From Dendrolimus kikuchii (Eukaryota > Arthropoda > Insecta > Lepidoptera > Lasiocampidae), in NCBI GenBank assembly GCA_019925095.2, contig CM034390.1, forward strand, positions 3,459,501-3,523,500: a stretch of 64,000 bases of DNA, written 5' to 3'. Under the pieces are notes generated by a model. The model had not been told where the DNA came from and ran no database searches. It saw nothing but the letters and a program-made list of their open reading frames with translations. Positions 1 through 11,500 of the stretch are shown in pieces. Every line of letters begins with the position of its first letter. Within the stretch, counting starts at the first letter, position 1. The position numbers and the translations under genes were made by a program.

Positions 1-128
1 ATAATTACTGTTTAAAAACTATCAATATCCTACAACTATCGTTTATTTTAAAGTAATTTTACACATTTTTTAGAAAATCAAACTGCAGCACAGCACCACG
101 TCCCCTTTCATTTCCCGCCAAAAACTCC
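1..128 (-). mobile_element. Family A retroposon, cut by the window edge
   Basis: The 5' half of the element in minus orientation, ending with the head motif complement (TTCCCGCCAAAAACTCC). The 3' part lies outside the window. Confidence 0.85.
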
Positions 129-540
129 GATCCAACCATGATTAAAAAAACTTAATCTCGAAATACGATCATATTTAAATTTATTTTTTATAGAATTAGT
201 AAACATCGCTTAATTTTGTCATTTAACCAATAATCCAATGAATATTTTTTTAATAATCGAACAGGTGAAAGATTTAATTAATATAAATGAGCGATACCTA
301 TTATTAGCGATGAACAACTCTAAAAGTGGATTAGAAAGCACTTCCTAATACGTCTTTCTATAATAATCTAGTTTTAGTTGTTCTTAGAATTTTGATATGC
401 AAACTAACATGATATGCAAAAAAGAACATATTCGCTAAGGACGTTCTACATTCCACCTTTTTTTATTCACATGCGACCTAATAAAAATATAAAAAGCTCT
501 TTTTTCAAAAATGTTGTAACCATCTGTCGATAGGCGATAT

Positions 541-857
541 TTCTTTTGGATTTTATGGCTTGGCAGCTAGGCCTTTAAGCCAGATCTTAGATTCAATGTA
601 GTTTCCTCATTTTCTTAAACCTATGTGTAGCACAGCTGAAATGTAGGTTATCATCTAGTGCCATTCAACGGAGTTCTTGTGACAACTCAAAAGGCCACAT
701 TTGACTTTACAGTTCACATTTCTCACAAAACACATAATTTCTACTCAAAAACTATCAATATCCTACAACTATTGTTCATTTTAGAGTAATTTTACACATT
801 TTTAGAAAATAAAACTGCACAGCACAGCATCTCCTTTCAGTTCCCGCCAAAAACTCC
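541..857 (-). mobile_element. Family A retroposon, long subtype A2, with TSD
   Basis: Minus-orientation copy flanked by GTCGATAGGCGA (526-537 and 858-869). It carries the alternative about 75 bp 3' internal segment that is also found in the copy at 19638. Confidence 0.9.
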
Positions 858-869
858 GTCGATAGGCGA

Positions 870-1256
870 GATTTATCGAAAGCACAGAGTACATTATAAC
901 AAATAGCATGTGCACTCTCTTTCTTTAAATGGATGGACTTCAAACAGCTGCTATGCTGTGTCCTCTTCTATCGCATGGGATGGTTGGTTGGGACCTCTCA
1001 GTCGCACATATTCACTCGCAGCAATATTTCACTTTTCAAAATTCGACAACCGGAATTCGGAATTGATTTTTCGCAGGCAACCGTATACCGTGTTCATAAT
1101 GAAATAATCTTTATTTCCATTTAATTTTAATTCAATAATCAGACCGGTGCAAAATGCTAATATCGATTTACCTGTTTATACCTGGCTACCCGAGAGTTGT
1201 GACCGGAAAACAATAGGCAACCTAACGTTTGCATATTCTATGGGCTTCATACTTTC
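870..1256. other. No gene seen
   Basis: Overlapping short frames at 910-1124 have no family features. AT-rich intergenic sequence. Confidence 0.5.
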
Positions 1257-1267
1257 GATTGGTATAG

Positions 1268-1538
1268 GAGTTTTTGGCGGGAACTGAAAGAGGACGTTGT
1301 GCTGTGCAGTTTTATTATCTAAAAATGTGTAAAATTACTCTATAATGAACAATAGTTGTAGGATATTGACTGTTTTTGAGTAGTAATTATGTGTTTTTGC
1401 GAGAAATGTGAACTATATAGCCAAATGTGGCCTTTCGAGTCTTTACAAGAACTCCGTTGAATGACGTCGATTGTAGCCTACAATACAACGGCGTCTGGCT
1501 TAAAGGCTTAGTTGCCAAGCCTTAGACTTTAAAAAAAA
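1268..1538 (+). mobile_element. Family A retroposon, subtype A1, full length with TSD
   Basis: 271 bp from GAGTTTTTGGCGGGAACTG to an A8 tail. The 11 bp duplication GATTGGTATAG lies at 1257-1267 and 1539-1549. Confidence 0.92.
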
Positions 1539-1934
1539 GATTGGTATAGAATTTGTCTAATAATCAAACCGGTGAAATGTTAAAAAAATTTTTTTTTAAA
1601 TTATTAATTAATCATATCCTGGACTGAAATTTGTTAGACAACCCATATGCAATATATTTATTGACATTTTAAATTAAATATAAAATACGTTTCATCAAAT
1701 AAACATCTCGGTGAAGGTCGTTTTATATCGGGATCTTAGACTATTAGGGATGTCCCGTATAGGGTGGAGGAGCGAGATGGAATGCTCCTCCGTCTCAAAG
1801 GAAGATCTTCCAGCGAGGCTATTGTTGTTCCTCGCAGACATAGGCCCATATATTATTGTTGGTTTGTATATCTCCTCCGTGAATTGTGAACCAATTTCCA
1901 AGTTTTTTCTTTCAATCTAATTCGGGAGTATAAG

Positions 1935-2085
1935 CTACGATACTTGGCGATTTTTGAAATCTTAAAAAATTTGGAGCGACCTCTTAAAACATCAAAAACT
2001 AACATGTTTTCACTCGAGACTCAACAAAAATAGTTGGTTTTTTTGCGCCACCCTAATATATATATTAAACCGACTATTTTTTGGA
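1935..2085 (-). repeat. Repeat I
   Basis: Inverted relative to 43118-43260. Shares GGAGCGACCTCTTAAAACAT and GTTGGTTTTTTTGCGCCACC. Confidence 0.7.
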
Positions 2086-2112
2086 TTCTATATATATATA
2101 TATATATATATA
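2086..2112. repeat. (TA)n microsatellite
   Basis: About 13 TA units next to repeat I. Confidence 0.9.
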
Positions 2113-2410
2113 CTGAAGCGTAGGAAGTCTTCAATGAAGCACCCTTTGCTTGTTAAATGCGTATAATTTAATATTTTGTAACTTTACATTAAATTTTCTT
2201 GCGCGTACAATTTTTGCCTGTCGTTTCGTTCTTGAATTTCGAATATTGGCGGTTGGCCGTAGATAAAGAGCGTTTTCATAGTAAAAGGTTAATATTGCGC
2301 GTACACACCGGCGCGTGCGTATTGGTTTCATGTCCGATTGCATCAGTGTGTATTATCCTTGGTTAATCGTGCCGCGACATATACATATATATATTTTATT
2401 TCAATTATTC

Positions 2411-2503
2411 TTAATGGAATGGCCCTAAATGGCACTCTGTTGTTCGTGCCTACCCCGCAAGGGAACTGGCGTGAAGTTATGTATGTATGTATGTATGTAT
2501 GTA
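2411..2503 (+). mobile_element. Family C LINE, 3' fragment
   Basis: It holds the last about 20 codons of the C ORF (ending PARELA) and the (TATG)n tail, 5'-truncated. It is followed by a fragment of family B at 2512. Confidence 0.85.
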
Positions 2504-2511
2504 TTTTTAAT

Positions 2512-2572
2512 CATTGTAAAGGTGGTCTGGAAGATATCGCCGATGGCGATAAGACCTCCTCCTATACCTATA
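2512..2572 (+). mobile_element. Family B tail fragment
   Basis: Carries the conserved GGTGGTCTGGAAGATATCGC and GCGATAAGACC hairpin block of family B. Confidence 0.6.
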
Positions 2573-2574
2573 TG

Positions 2575-2868
2575 TTTTTTTTTTATTGCAGGAGATCAAC
2601 AGACAGGCAGACGGCCCACTTGATGGAAAGCGGTTACCATCGCCCATGGACATTTGCAACAGCAAAGTTGCTACAAATGCGCTGCTGCTCTCTTAAGGGA
2701 GACTGGAACCTGGTCACTAATGCCGGAACACAACTCAAGGTTGTTATGGCGACATGCTTTAGACCAGGGGTGGTAGCCATCCAGTCGGGCAAATGCCCTA
2801 CCACCTGGCTGTGGGTTGTTAAGTCGCCTCTTACGACAGGCCGCCCGGCCGCAGGAAATTGTATTCTT
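2575..2868 (-). mobile_element. Family D retroposon
   Basis: T-tract first on the + strand (poly(A) of a minus-strand element). The head end is lost and replaced by TATG repeats, so it is 5'-truncated by about 20 bp. Confidence 0.88.
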
Positions 2869-2898
2869 GTATGTATGTATGTGTAACTTATGTATACA

Positions 2899-2996
2899 GA
2901 AAGAAAGAAAATATTTATTTCTAAAAATGCGACACTAACAATGATTTATAATAATAATAATAACATATACATATATATATACAATAAAGAACATTA
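2899..2996 (-). mobile_element. Family F tail fragment
   Basis: AGAAAGAAAGAAAATATTTA then AAAATGCGACAC and (ATA)n, truncated. Confidence 0.65.
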
Positions 2997-3094
2997 ATTC
3001 ATTCCAGAATTAAAATGGGTGATACCACAAAAGAAACCTGTATGCACATATTGCATAGAATAAAAAAATAAAAAGCATGATAGAGTTATAACAC

Positions 3095-3640
3095 GTCCTA
3101 TTTCACGCCGCTTACAATCGCGATAATGAAAAACCGCAACAATTGCGTCGTATTTTGCAAGTGCACGGGTTCATTTATTTGAAATCTTATGGTAAAATCA
3201 TTAATCAGGCGAGATATCTGCGCCATTTTGTAACACTACCAGCGTGAACACAATGGGCAGTTTGGATTGATGCCTTGCCAGGAAATGAACGGTATATTAC
3301 CAACGGAGTGCGAAGTCAGCGAAACGGTATATGGTGGATGATTGCAGACAGTTGCTTCATCATCCTCTTTCTGAGCTGGGGAATAATGTTCAGGTGGTCT
3401 GTGTTATTTTCGAATTTTACTTTCAGCAACCTTTAACTCGTATTAGCATAGAGCCACGTACACCGTCGCTGTGTCAGTGGCACAAGGAGGTCCTGGCGAG
3501 GAGCACGAGACCGGCATCTCAGAAAATCGAGGCTTGGCGGTCGGAGATTGGCGACGTTGCCATAATGTTGAAGCGGTGAGGCCCGTCATACAGGACTAGA
3601 TCAATAGAAGTCACAGCCGCCTAACGTTCCGGCTGACATA
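3095..3640 (+). other. Unassigned, possible element coding relic
   Basis: Pieces such as HGFIYLKSYGKIINQARYLR and an 82-codon frame at 3331 are seen. It probably belongs with the R1-type remnant downstream, but this is not demonstrable. Confidence 0.25.
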
Positions 3641-3965
3641 GGTCCTCTTGGGGCACGGCTACTTCTGGAGGTACTTGTGTGGCCGTGAGCCAACGTCAAG
3701 GGACTGGACATTACCGGAGTAGATCTCTCACTCCTGGTCGTGGTTCGCACCATGGTCGGGAGCCCCCTCGGATGGGACGCCGTCTCCTCCTTTTACGAGC
3801 AAGTAATGCTTGCAAAAGAGGAGGAGGAACGGGAGCGTGAGTACACCGTCTTCACTCTACTCCCGCCAAAGGAAGATGCGTCGGCGCCGGAGAGCCAGAT
3901 TGGTCCTTCGGCCGCCGTGAGCGGGCAACGCCGGTGGGCCCCTGAAGAATGGGTTCTCTACCGTC
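3640..3965 (+). pseudogene. Remnant of an R1-type LINE C-terminus
   Basis: A frame reads ANVKGLDITGVDLSLLVVVR, then MVGSPLGWDAVSSFYEQVML and AKEEEEREREY. This resembles the conserved end of R1-clade ORF2 (DLSL..VV..M......W.AV..F...VM..KE..ER.RE). An in-frame stop lies upstream and the zinc-knuckle part is not recognisable. About 3100-3640 upstream may belong to the same or another decayed element. Clade assignment is from memory of the family and tentative. Confidence 0.5.
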
Positions 3966-4030
3966 GTTATGCCGTCGAAGTGGAGAAATTGAACTCCTGT
4001 TTATGTTTAGTGTTAGGGCAGAAACTACTT

Positions 4031-4347
4031 ATCCGTACAGGAACGGAGAAAGAATATAATTTCCTGCGGCCGGGGGGCCTGTCGTAAGAGGCTGCAAAAG
4101 AACCCACAGCCAGGTGGTAGGGCATTTTCCCGACTGGATGGCTACCACCCCTGATCTAAAGTATGTCGTCATAACAATCTTGAGTTGTGTTCCGGCATTC
4201 GAGACCAGGTTCCAGTCTCCCTTAAGAGAGCAGCAGCGCATTTGTAGCACCTTTGGTATTGCAAAGGTCCATAGGCGATGGTAACCGCTTTCCATCAAGT
4301 GGGCCGTCTGCCTGTCTGCTGAACTCCTGCAATAAAAATATAAAAAA
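4031..4347 (+). mobile_element. Family D retroposon
   Basis: Complete from the head ATCCGTACAGGAACGGAG to an A-rich tail. Confidence 0.88.
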
Positions 4348-5581
4348 TACTTCAGGGTAGAAATTTTTTTTGAATATTTTTTTATGTGAAACTTCTTTAG
4401 AATAGTTGTGATTTGAAACTCGATTAATCAAACAAGCAACACTAAAAAGAGATAAGCATATAAATCTATAAGACTTAGCCTGCGAGAGAATGAGATACGA
4501 GTTTAACATTATGCCGCCCAGATTAAAGAGTCAATAAGACCGATGACTAAACATAGGTCCAATTTGGACCGAAATAAAACTGATAATAATATTTTTAAGA
4601 CTAAAACAGTGAAAAATTGAAAGTGACACTTAAAAAGTTTATTTGGGATTATGTAGGCTAAAGGATATATTAATAAAAGTTAGAGAAGAATTATCTGTGA
4701 GTATATTCTCTAAGTTTCACTTCTACTGCATATGAACTGCACACATATACAATTTTCTTTATTTTGTATAGAGGATGGTAGGCAGTGCCTTAAATAGGGC
4801 GGTGCCACTGGTGCCCAGGCACAGGGCGTAGTAGACTCTGGGGAGCGCAAGAATGGCCAGACCAGGCAGGACTATTCTTTTTTCGGTTTGCTCCTGATAA
4901 GTTCCCGCTGCGCCCCTAATGCTCGATTTCAACACATACGTACCTACATGCCAGTATCATCAAAAACGTCTGTTCAAATAGACAAAACATCGCGCTCATT
5001 TCTTCGGCAGCGCACGAGCGTATTTGTGTTCTAGTTCTTTAAAAAAATGGATTCTCTTCCAAAATATTAGATAATTGGTCCACCAACACCAAGGTCCTTG
5101 TACGTTATTTTATCACCCTGAATGAAATAAAGTAGGCCTATACATAGCATTGCTCTAGCTAGGGTATCTATAATATCTAAAAAAAAGTTCCTTTCGATTA
5201 ATTAGTGAAGGAATTGTAATATATATTTTTTTTAAGTTATTTATTATGTACAAAACACCTGTATACACTCAACAAAAATAATCGTCGCGACACCACACTG
5301 TTCAATGCGAAATAGAAAGACGAAACGAAAATAACTGGCTTGCTTTCTATGAGAGAGAGAGACAGACAGAGAAACACGCGCACGCCGCGCGGCTTACAAC
5401 TATAGCAAAAAGTGTCGTTACAACTTTTGGTCTTAATTTTTTCGCAACGCGCGATAAGGAACTTCGTTCCAAAAAACAAGGGCGCAGTTACAGAAGCTCG
5501 CATAGACGCATAAAAGGCTATATACGGCACTGATGGTAGGGAAAAGTTATCTTTATTATGATTATGAGTCAGTTGACGTAG
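4348..5581. other. No gene seen
   Basis: AT-rich. 4770-4860 (GTGCCACTGGTGCCCAGGCA) looks like one end of an unidentified DNA transposon. The 97-codon minus frame at 5237 lacks family features. Confidence 0.4.
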
Positions 5582-5817
5582 GAGTTTTTGGCGGGAACTG
5601 AAAGGGGACGTTGTGCTGTGCAGTTTTATTTTCTAAAAATGTGTAAAATCACTCTAAAACGAACAATAGTTGTAGGATATTGATAGGTTTTGAGTAGTCA
5701 AATGTGGCCTTTCGAGTTTTCACAAGAACTTTGTTATACGGCGTCGATTGTAGCCTACAATACAATTGCGCCTGGCTTAAAGGCCTAGTTGCCAAGCCAT
5801 AAACATTAAAAAAAAAA
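5582..5817 (+). mobile_element. Family A retroposon, A1 with internal deletion
   Basis: 236 bp. It lacks about 35 bp (the AATTATGTGTTTTTGCGAGA segment and neighbours). It ends in A10. The flanks share TCAGTTG with later divergence. Confidence 0.88.
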
Positions 5818-6050
5818 TCAGTTGTACATATTGCACTCGTCGTGAAGCGTGTAATCTACTTCCGACAAAAAATAATAAAAATCAGTACTCTGAAGTGCAA
5901 AAAACGCCCAGTCTTTGGCAATTGTAATTGAAATGAAAACCGTTTAGATGTATTGCAATAGTTTTATTTTATCTTTTGCGATTTATTCATCTTGGTTCAA
6001 TTAAATTTTGATTGTTACATGATTTGAAAAGTGAGCGATTATATTTAGAA

Positions 6051-6395
6051 CTAGGACATGGCCGCGAGTTCGTCCACGCTTGACTTTAACTTCCCGCGGG
6101 ATTCCTGATACTTAAAACACCGCAGCTATCGTTTTAGTGAAAACTGTGTCGGAATAAGCTGTTTCTTATGCAACCGGACAACTCCCGCTCCCGGGAAAAT
6201 TTCCGTGGGATTCCGGGATAAAAAGTAGCGCAGATTTTAAGTCTGAGAATTTGCTGTCGATCAGTGAAAACCACATCGCAATCGGCCCAGTAGTTTTTAC
6301 GTGAATCCCAAACAAACAGACGACAAATCTAAAAGAAATTGCATCATGTTATCCATCGTTTATATAGTGTATTCCAGTTCTTTTTTTTTAATAGC
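6051..6395 (-). mobile_element. Helitron (CCCGGGAAAATTCCCG class)
   Basis: CTAGGACATGGCCGCGAGTT at the left. The internal CCCGCGGGATTCC and TTTGCTGTCGATCAGTGAAA blocks are shared with 19990-20420, 22815-23120, 44672-45183 and 57530-57690. Confidence 0.7.
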
Positions 6396-6451
6396 TTCAA
6401 AGTACAGTATATATAGATATAATAATCTATTATTTATATTAAAAACACAAT

Positions 6452-6512
6452 AATCTCTTGTTCGTGCCTACCCCGCAATGGAACTGGCGTGAAGTTATGT
6501 ATGTGTGTGTAT
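6452..6512 (+). mobile_element. Family C LINE, very short 3' fragment
   Basis: About 35 bp of ORF end (CGTGCCTACCCCGCAATGGA) plus a degenerate tail, directly before a jockey-like LINE fragment at 6515. Confidence 0.75.
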
Positions 6513-6514
6513 AT

Positions 6515-6850
6515 GTTATGTGTGTGCAGCTGAGCTCTTCAATCTGATCCCGCCATCTCCCTTCCATCATCGGACAACCAGACGAACCGGCATGCGGCAT
6601 CGATATATGGTGGATATTCCACCTATTAGAACGAAGCGCTTTGCATCTAGCTTCATCATACGCGCCGCAAAGGAGTGGAACTCATTGCCGGAGTCTGTCT
6701 TTCCGGATACATATAACCTGGGTGTCTTCAAGTCACGTGTGAATAGGTACCTTCTAGGCAAGCGTGCTCCATCCTAGACCATATCTTCGCCCCACATAGG
6801 GCAAGATTGTGGTCAAACGCGAACCTATACTACAATAAAAAAAATAAAAA
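6515..6850 (+). pseudogene. Jockey/CR1-like LINE, C-terminal 85 codons and 3' UTR
   Basis: The frame [20 protein letters not shown], then [20 protein letters not shown] and [20 protein letters not shown], runs to a stop at about 6775. It matches the widespread lepidopteran LINE ORF2 terminus (W N.LP..VFP..YN...FK..V...L). It ends in an A-rich AATAAAAAAA tract about 70 bp later. 5'-truncated. Confidence 0.75.
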
Positions 6851-7113
6851 AAATGTATGTATGTAAAAACACAATCAGACGTTACAGTGATGAATTACTG
6901 ACTGCTGACAAGTACCGGATTTAGGCCGCGTAAAATTTCTGTTAATGAAATGATATTGATAAATTTTGTACATAAGAGGACGTACCCATACTACGTGACC
7001 CGTTCTGAGGGGGGAGTCTTCCAAATACCACGCTTGGTCTTACGCGGGGGACTTAGGTTTTCGTCACGTAGCCAAATACCCTCTAGGGAAATCTTGTGCT
7101 TTTCAAGCTATAT

Positions 7114-7382
7114 GAGTTTTTGGCGGGAACTGAAAGGAGACGTTGTGCTGTACAGTTTTATTTTCTAAAAATGTGCAAAATTACTCTAAAATGAACAATA
7201 GTTGTAGGATATTGATAGTTTTTGAGTAGTAATTATGTGTTTTTGCGAGAAATGTGAACTATATAGCCAAATGTGGCCTTTCGAGTTTTCACAAGAACTC
7301 CGTTGAGTGACGTCAATTGTAGGCTACAATACAACTGCGCCTGGCTTAAAGGCCTAGTTGCCAAGCCTTAAACATAAAAAAA
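7114..7382 (+). mobile_element. Family A retroposon, A1, full length with TSD
   Basis: 269 bp with a perfect 12 bp duplication, TTCAAGCTATAT (7102-7113 and 7383-7394), and an A7 tail. Confidence 0.93.
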
Positions 7383-8008
7383 TTCAAGCTATATTTAAAT
7401 ATGGCGCGCAGTGTTTTCAACTCGCAGGTTACACTCACACGCAAGACTGACGTGTATATGCCGGGACGTCAGCTGATTCAAAACTAAGAGTTTCTAGGGC
7501 AGTGTAGTTGTCAAGCAAGTCGACGAGAATTCGTGCTAATATTAATAGTATATACATATTCGTCGAAGTAGGTTGAGATAAAAATAAATGTGAATAAATG
7601 AAAAAAAAAGACATTTGCATTTGTTACTTTCTATCGGTAAAAATAATTTAAACCCATATTTATGAATTACTACGAGATGGAGAAAGAGGGGGGGGGGGTA
7701 AAAAATTCGTCACGTAGTATGAGTACTGTGATGTATCCACATCACTAGTTAGTAAGTATATATTATCTATGTTTTTGTCCCTCCTTCTTTGTCTATGTGC
7801 TATGCCGGTCAGTCATTATATTCTCTTTTTAAAATTAAAATAAACAGTTTAAAGTCTGTCAGTATATTAATTAATATTTAATAATATAACTCTACCCATT
7901 AATAACAACAAAAATATAAAATTAAAAAGTTACCACAATGTTCCCTTGTAATGCATTAAATTTATTAAATCCACTGCAAATTACAAATATAGAAACCTAA
8001 TTAAAATC
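7383..8008. other. No gene seen
   Basis: AT-rich, with a G12 run at 7690-7701 followed by CGTCACGTAGTATGAGTACT. Its complement resembles ATACTACGTGACCCG at 6978, suggesting a broken repeat with the family A copy between. Confidence 0.35.
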
Positions 8009-8350
8009 ATACATACATACATAACTTCACGCCAGTTCCCTTGCGGGGTAGGCACGAACAACAGAGTGCCATTTAGGCTTATTCTTACACACCTCACTTG
8101 CCTCTTTGACATTCATAACTCTTGTCATGCAAGCTCGTCTGTTCTTAAGGCTCCTGACATCACCTTCTGCTAGTACACGATCAATTTGATCATGGAAGGT
8201 GTGTCGTGGCCTTCCACGACTTTTGCATCCATCCACTTTTGCATTGTATATCTGTTTAGTCATTCTTTCATCATGCATTCTTTCCACATGCCCGAACCAC
8301 CGGAGCATTCCTTTCCTTACCTTCACCCCGACACTCTCTTTCATTCTTTC
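8009..8350 (-). mobile_element. Family C LINE, 5'-truncated copy with TSD
   Basis: About 105 codons of the C-terminal region (KESVGVKVRKGMLRWFGHVE onward) are open to the stop. The flanks carry an 11 bp duplication, TAATTAAAATC (7998-8008 and 8351-8361). Confidence 0.9.
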
Positions 8351-8410
8351 TAATTAAAATCGTTGTCTTAAAATAAATTTTACACCATTTATTAAAATAA
8401 AACTAATACA

Positions 8411-8522
8411 AGAGCTATGAATGTCAAAGAAGCAAGTGAGGTGTGTAAGAATAAGCCTGAATGGCGCTCTGTTGTTCGTGCCTACCCCGCTAGGGAACTG
8501 GCGTGAAGTTATGTATGTATGT
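8411..8522 (+). mobile_element. Family C LINE, short 3' copy with TSD
   Basis: It starts in the ...MNVKEASEVCKN segment and ends in the TATG tail. The flanking duplication is AAAACTAATACA. It lies 50 bp from the opposite-strand copy at 8009-8350, so the two form a near inverted pair. Confidence 0.88.
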
Positions 8523-8589
8523 AAAACTAATACATAAAATAAAATAAAAAACCCTAACCAATTTATACACTAAAATAAAACACTTAAAC

Positions 8590-8905
8590 TACAATCAGTC
8601 CATCCCACCAGACCACTGTCGCTGAGTTGTGTGACAGAAGGCTGGCACTACATACAAGTGTGCCAATTCTTTGGACGACGTAAGCTCCAAGTTCCGGTCT
8701 CCTGTGGCCTCGACCAGTCGTTTTTTTATATTTTTAAAAAGTTTGTGGGCACTTGGTCCTCAAGCGGCTCATATATGCACCTTCTTTAAAGGATCACATG
8801 TTTGCGCCGTTCGAGGTGTTCGGCAGAAGTGACAGTGCGACCGGCCCCGACTTCGGACTCCTGGAGATGGGGAGGCGCTACTGTGTCGACAAACTTCCCA
8901 CACTC
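8590..8905. other. Unassigned, likely LINE relic
   Basis: GC-richer block (TGCGACCGGCCCCGACTTCG) adjoining the G tail at 8910. It may be the 5' continuation of that LINE 3' UTR on the minus strand. No clear frame. Confidence 0.25.
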
Positions 8906-8909
8906 CAGA

Positions 8910-9066
8910 AAGAAAGAAAAAGATTTATTTAGAACTACAATAAAACTCAAACTATTTAAATAAGTAAATGAAGTTCTAAACTGGTCTTACCTCGGCAAAA
9001 TTTCCGGTTAAGATAACCAGCGCTGATCTTCCTCCAGGGCCATTAGTGACATACACGAACACAGGC
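8910..9066 (-). mobile_element. Family G LINE 3' tail
   Basis: Reverse complement of the 16740-16949 tail: AGAAAGAAAG start, then AACCAGCGCTGATCTTCC. 5'-truncated. Confidence 0.75.
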
Positions 9067-9162
9067 AAATAGGATATGAAGTGAAAATACAACAATAAAA
9101 AAAGAAAAAATACCATAATAACGTTAACTAAATATTAAAAGACTAAAATATATATCTTCTCT

Positions 9163-9571
9163 TCTACATATATAAAAATCAATTGCTGTTCGTTAGTCTC
9201 GCTAAAACTCGAGAACGGCTGGACTGATTTGGCTAATTTTGGTTTTGAATTATTTGTGGAAGTCCAGGGAAGGTTTAAAAGGTGAGTAAATATGAATAAA
9301 ATGCTTGGAATATAGTAAAAACAACAATTTCGCTTTCCCTTAGATACTATTCCTAACTGTCAAACATTTGATGTTCGTCCCGTCGTTTAGAAATCAATTA
9401 AATTTAATAGAAGTATTTTTTTCATTTTGAATGTCAAACATCAAACGTTTGTTTGTTTGTTCCGGTTGTTTTGACCACATTTTTTTACTAAAGTTGAAAC
9501 ATTTTGGAATTATCATTCAGCTTTTTTACTTATTGATTCTGAGACGGTACGAAGTTTGCCGGGTCAGCTAG
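9163..9571 (+). mobile_element. Non-autonomous Helitron (intact reference copy)
   Basis: Starts TCTACATATATAAAAATC and ends GCCGGGTCAGCTAG. TC...CTAG ends without target-site duplication are the Helitron signature. It contains the CTCGAGAACGGCTGGACTGA block common in lepidopteran Helitrons. Confidence 0.8.
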
Positions 9572-9648
9572 TTACTTATATAAATTGACATTGTTACCTA
9601 TTATCTATAAAATTTAAAAAGAGCGACACGAAATAAGTTATACAGTCA

Positions 9649-9965
9649 TCCGTGCAGGAACGGAGAAAGAATACAATTCCCTGCGGCCGGGCGGCCTGTT
9701 GTAAGAGGCGACAAAACAACCCACAGCCAGGTGGTAGGGTATTTGCCCGACTGGATGGCGACCACCCTTGATCTAGAGTATGCCGCCATAACAACCTTGT
9801 GTTGTGTTCCGGCATTAGTGACCAAGTTCCAGTCTCCCTTAAGAGGGGCAGCAGCGCATTTGTAGCACGTTTGGTGTTGCAAATGTCCATAGACGATGGT
9901 AACCGCTTTACATCCATCCGCTTTACGTCTGCCTGTTTGCTGAACTCTTGCAATAAATAAAAAAA
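9649..9965 (+). mobile_element. Family D retroposon with TSD
   Basis: Head CCGTGCAGGAACGG to an A-rich tail. A flanking 9 bp repeat, ATACAGTCA, supports retroposition with the A-tract as the 3' end. Confidence 0.9.
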
Positions 9966-10132
9966 TACAGTCAGGATATATCAGGCACACCCTCCACATG
10001 TGCACCATCATATAGCACTGATATCATGAATAATGTAATACTTGGAACAACTCAGAAGGGTTTATGGTAATAGAAGAACAGCAACTGGTTACTAAATTTA
10101 TAAGCAGAGAACCTTACGGTTTTAACATATTT

Positions 10133-10444
10133 CTTTTTTATTGCAGGAGATCAGCAGACAGGCAGACGGCCCACTTGATGGAAAGCGATTACCATCACCT
10201 ATGGACATTTGCAACACCAAAGTTGCTACAAATGCGCTGCTGCTCTCTTAAGGGAAACTGGAACTTGGTCACTAATGCCGGAACACAATTCAAGGTTGTT
10301 ATGGCGACATACTTTAGACCAGGCGTGGTAGCCATCCAGTCGGGCAAATGCCCTACCACCTGGCTGTGGGTTGTTAAGTCGCCTCTTACGGTACAGGCCG
10401 CCCGGCCGCAGGAAATTGTATTCTTTCTCCGTTCCTGCACGGAT
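10133..10444 (-). mobile_element. Family D retroposon
   Basis: Complete copy, poly(T) start to CTGCACGGAT. It lies 170 bp from the opposite-strand D copy at 9649. Confidence 0.9.
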
Positions 10445-10641
10445 TAAAATTTATACATTAACTCTTCACACTCGACTAGATTTTTAGCACACCTCGCCAT
10501 CCCTCCGACAATTTATAGTATAAGAAACTTAGCAAATTGCCATAACCGATAGCGGATTGAAGTCATTGATAAACTATTTTAATTAAAGGGTTATGAATGA
10601 AAAGAATTTAATACATTATTGTTTGGAAATTTTAGATAATA

Positions 10642-11205
10642 CTAGCGGCCCCGGTAGACGTCGTCCTGCCTTTAAAAAAAAAATTCTAGAACCCGATCCC
10701 AGAGCCACGTACCGGTTCTAATTGCGAATCTAAACCATCCGAGTACCCACTCAAACACACAAAAACAAAATCACCAAAATCGCTCCCGGTGATTAGGAGG
10801 ATTCCAGAACTCGATCTCAGCGCCACCTACCGGTTCTAATTGTGAATCTAAAAGAGTAATATAAATTTTTTTATTCTAAGTCATGACAAAATAAGATTAA
10901 AAATCTTGCCAAAAAAATTAAAGTTTATAATTAACAAATATAAAATAGGGGTTGATCGTATAGGGATGAAAATTTAAGGTTGTATGTATTTTTGTATGTT
11001 GTATCATAAAAAAATAGAAATTAAAAATTTTGTCTAAAAAATAAAAATAAAAATTTAGGGGTGGACTACCCCTAACATTTAGGGGGATAAAAAATAGATA
11101 TTGGCCGATTCCCATAGATACCGGATAAGCACAAAAAATTTCATCAAAATCGGTCAAGCCGTTTCGGAGGAGTATGGCAACGAAAACTGTGACACGAGAA
11201 TTTTA
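10642..11205 (-). mobile_element. Helitron, composite
   Basis: Starts CTAGCGGCCCCGGTAGACG. It contains two copies of a block ending in CACCTACCGGTTCTAATTG (10685-10730 and 10797-10850) and ends with the AAAATCGGTCAAGCCGTTTC block near 11140. Confidence 0.65.
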
Positions 11206-11500
11206 TATATTATTATAATATTTTATACAAGACATTATATAAAATATTATACATAAAGTTTTACACGTAATAAAATAAACCGAACATAGTATAAATCTAT
11301 CGCGTCTGCCAACATGAAAATAAACTGTAGTGAATACATATACAATTGAGAGATTTTGAATTATAATCTGTACACAATTACTACATAGAGATAAATATTA
11401 TTACATAAAATTATGTTTAACTATAGAGAACTACTTACACTATACAAAACAGGTGCTAATCACCGAATAAATAAAAATACAACAATATTATTCAATTAAG

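Noticed and set aside
2338..2886. 182-codon frame at the start of the window
   Set aside because: It runs across a C tail, a B fragment and a D element; it is a chance fusion of repeats.
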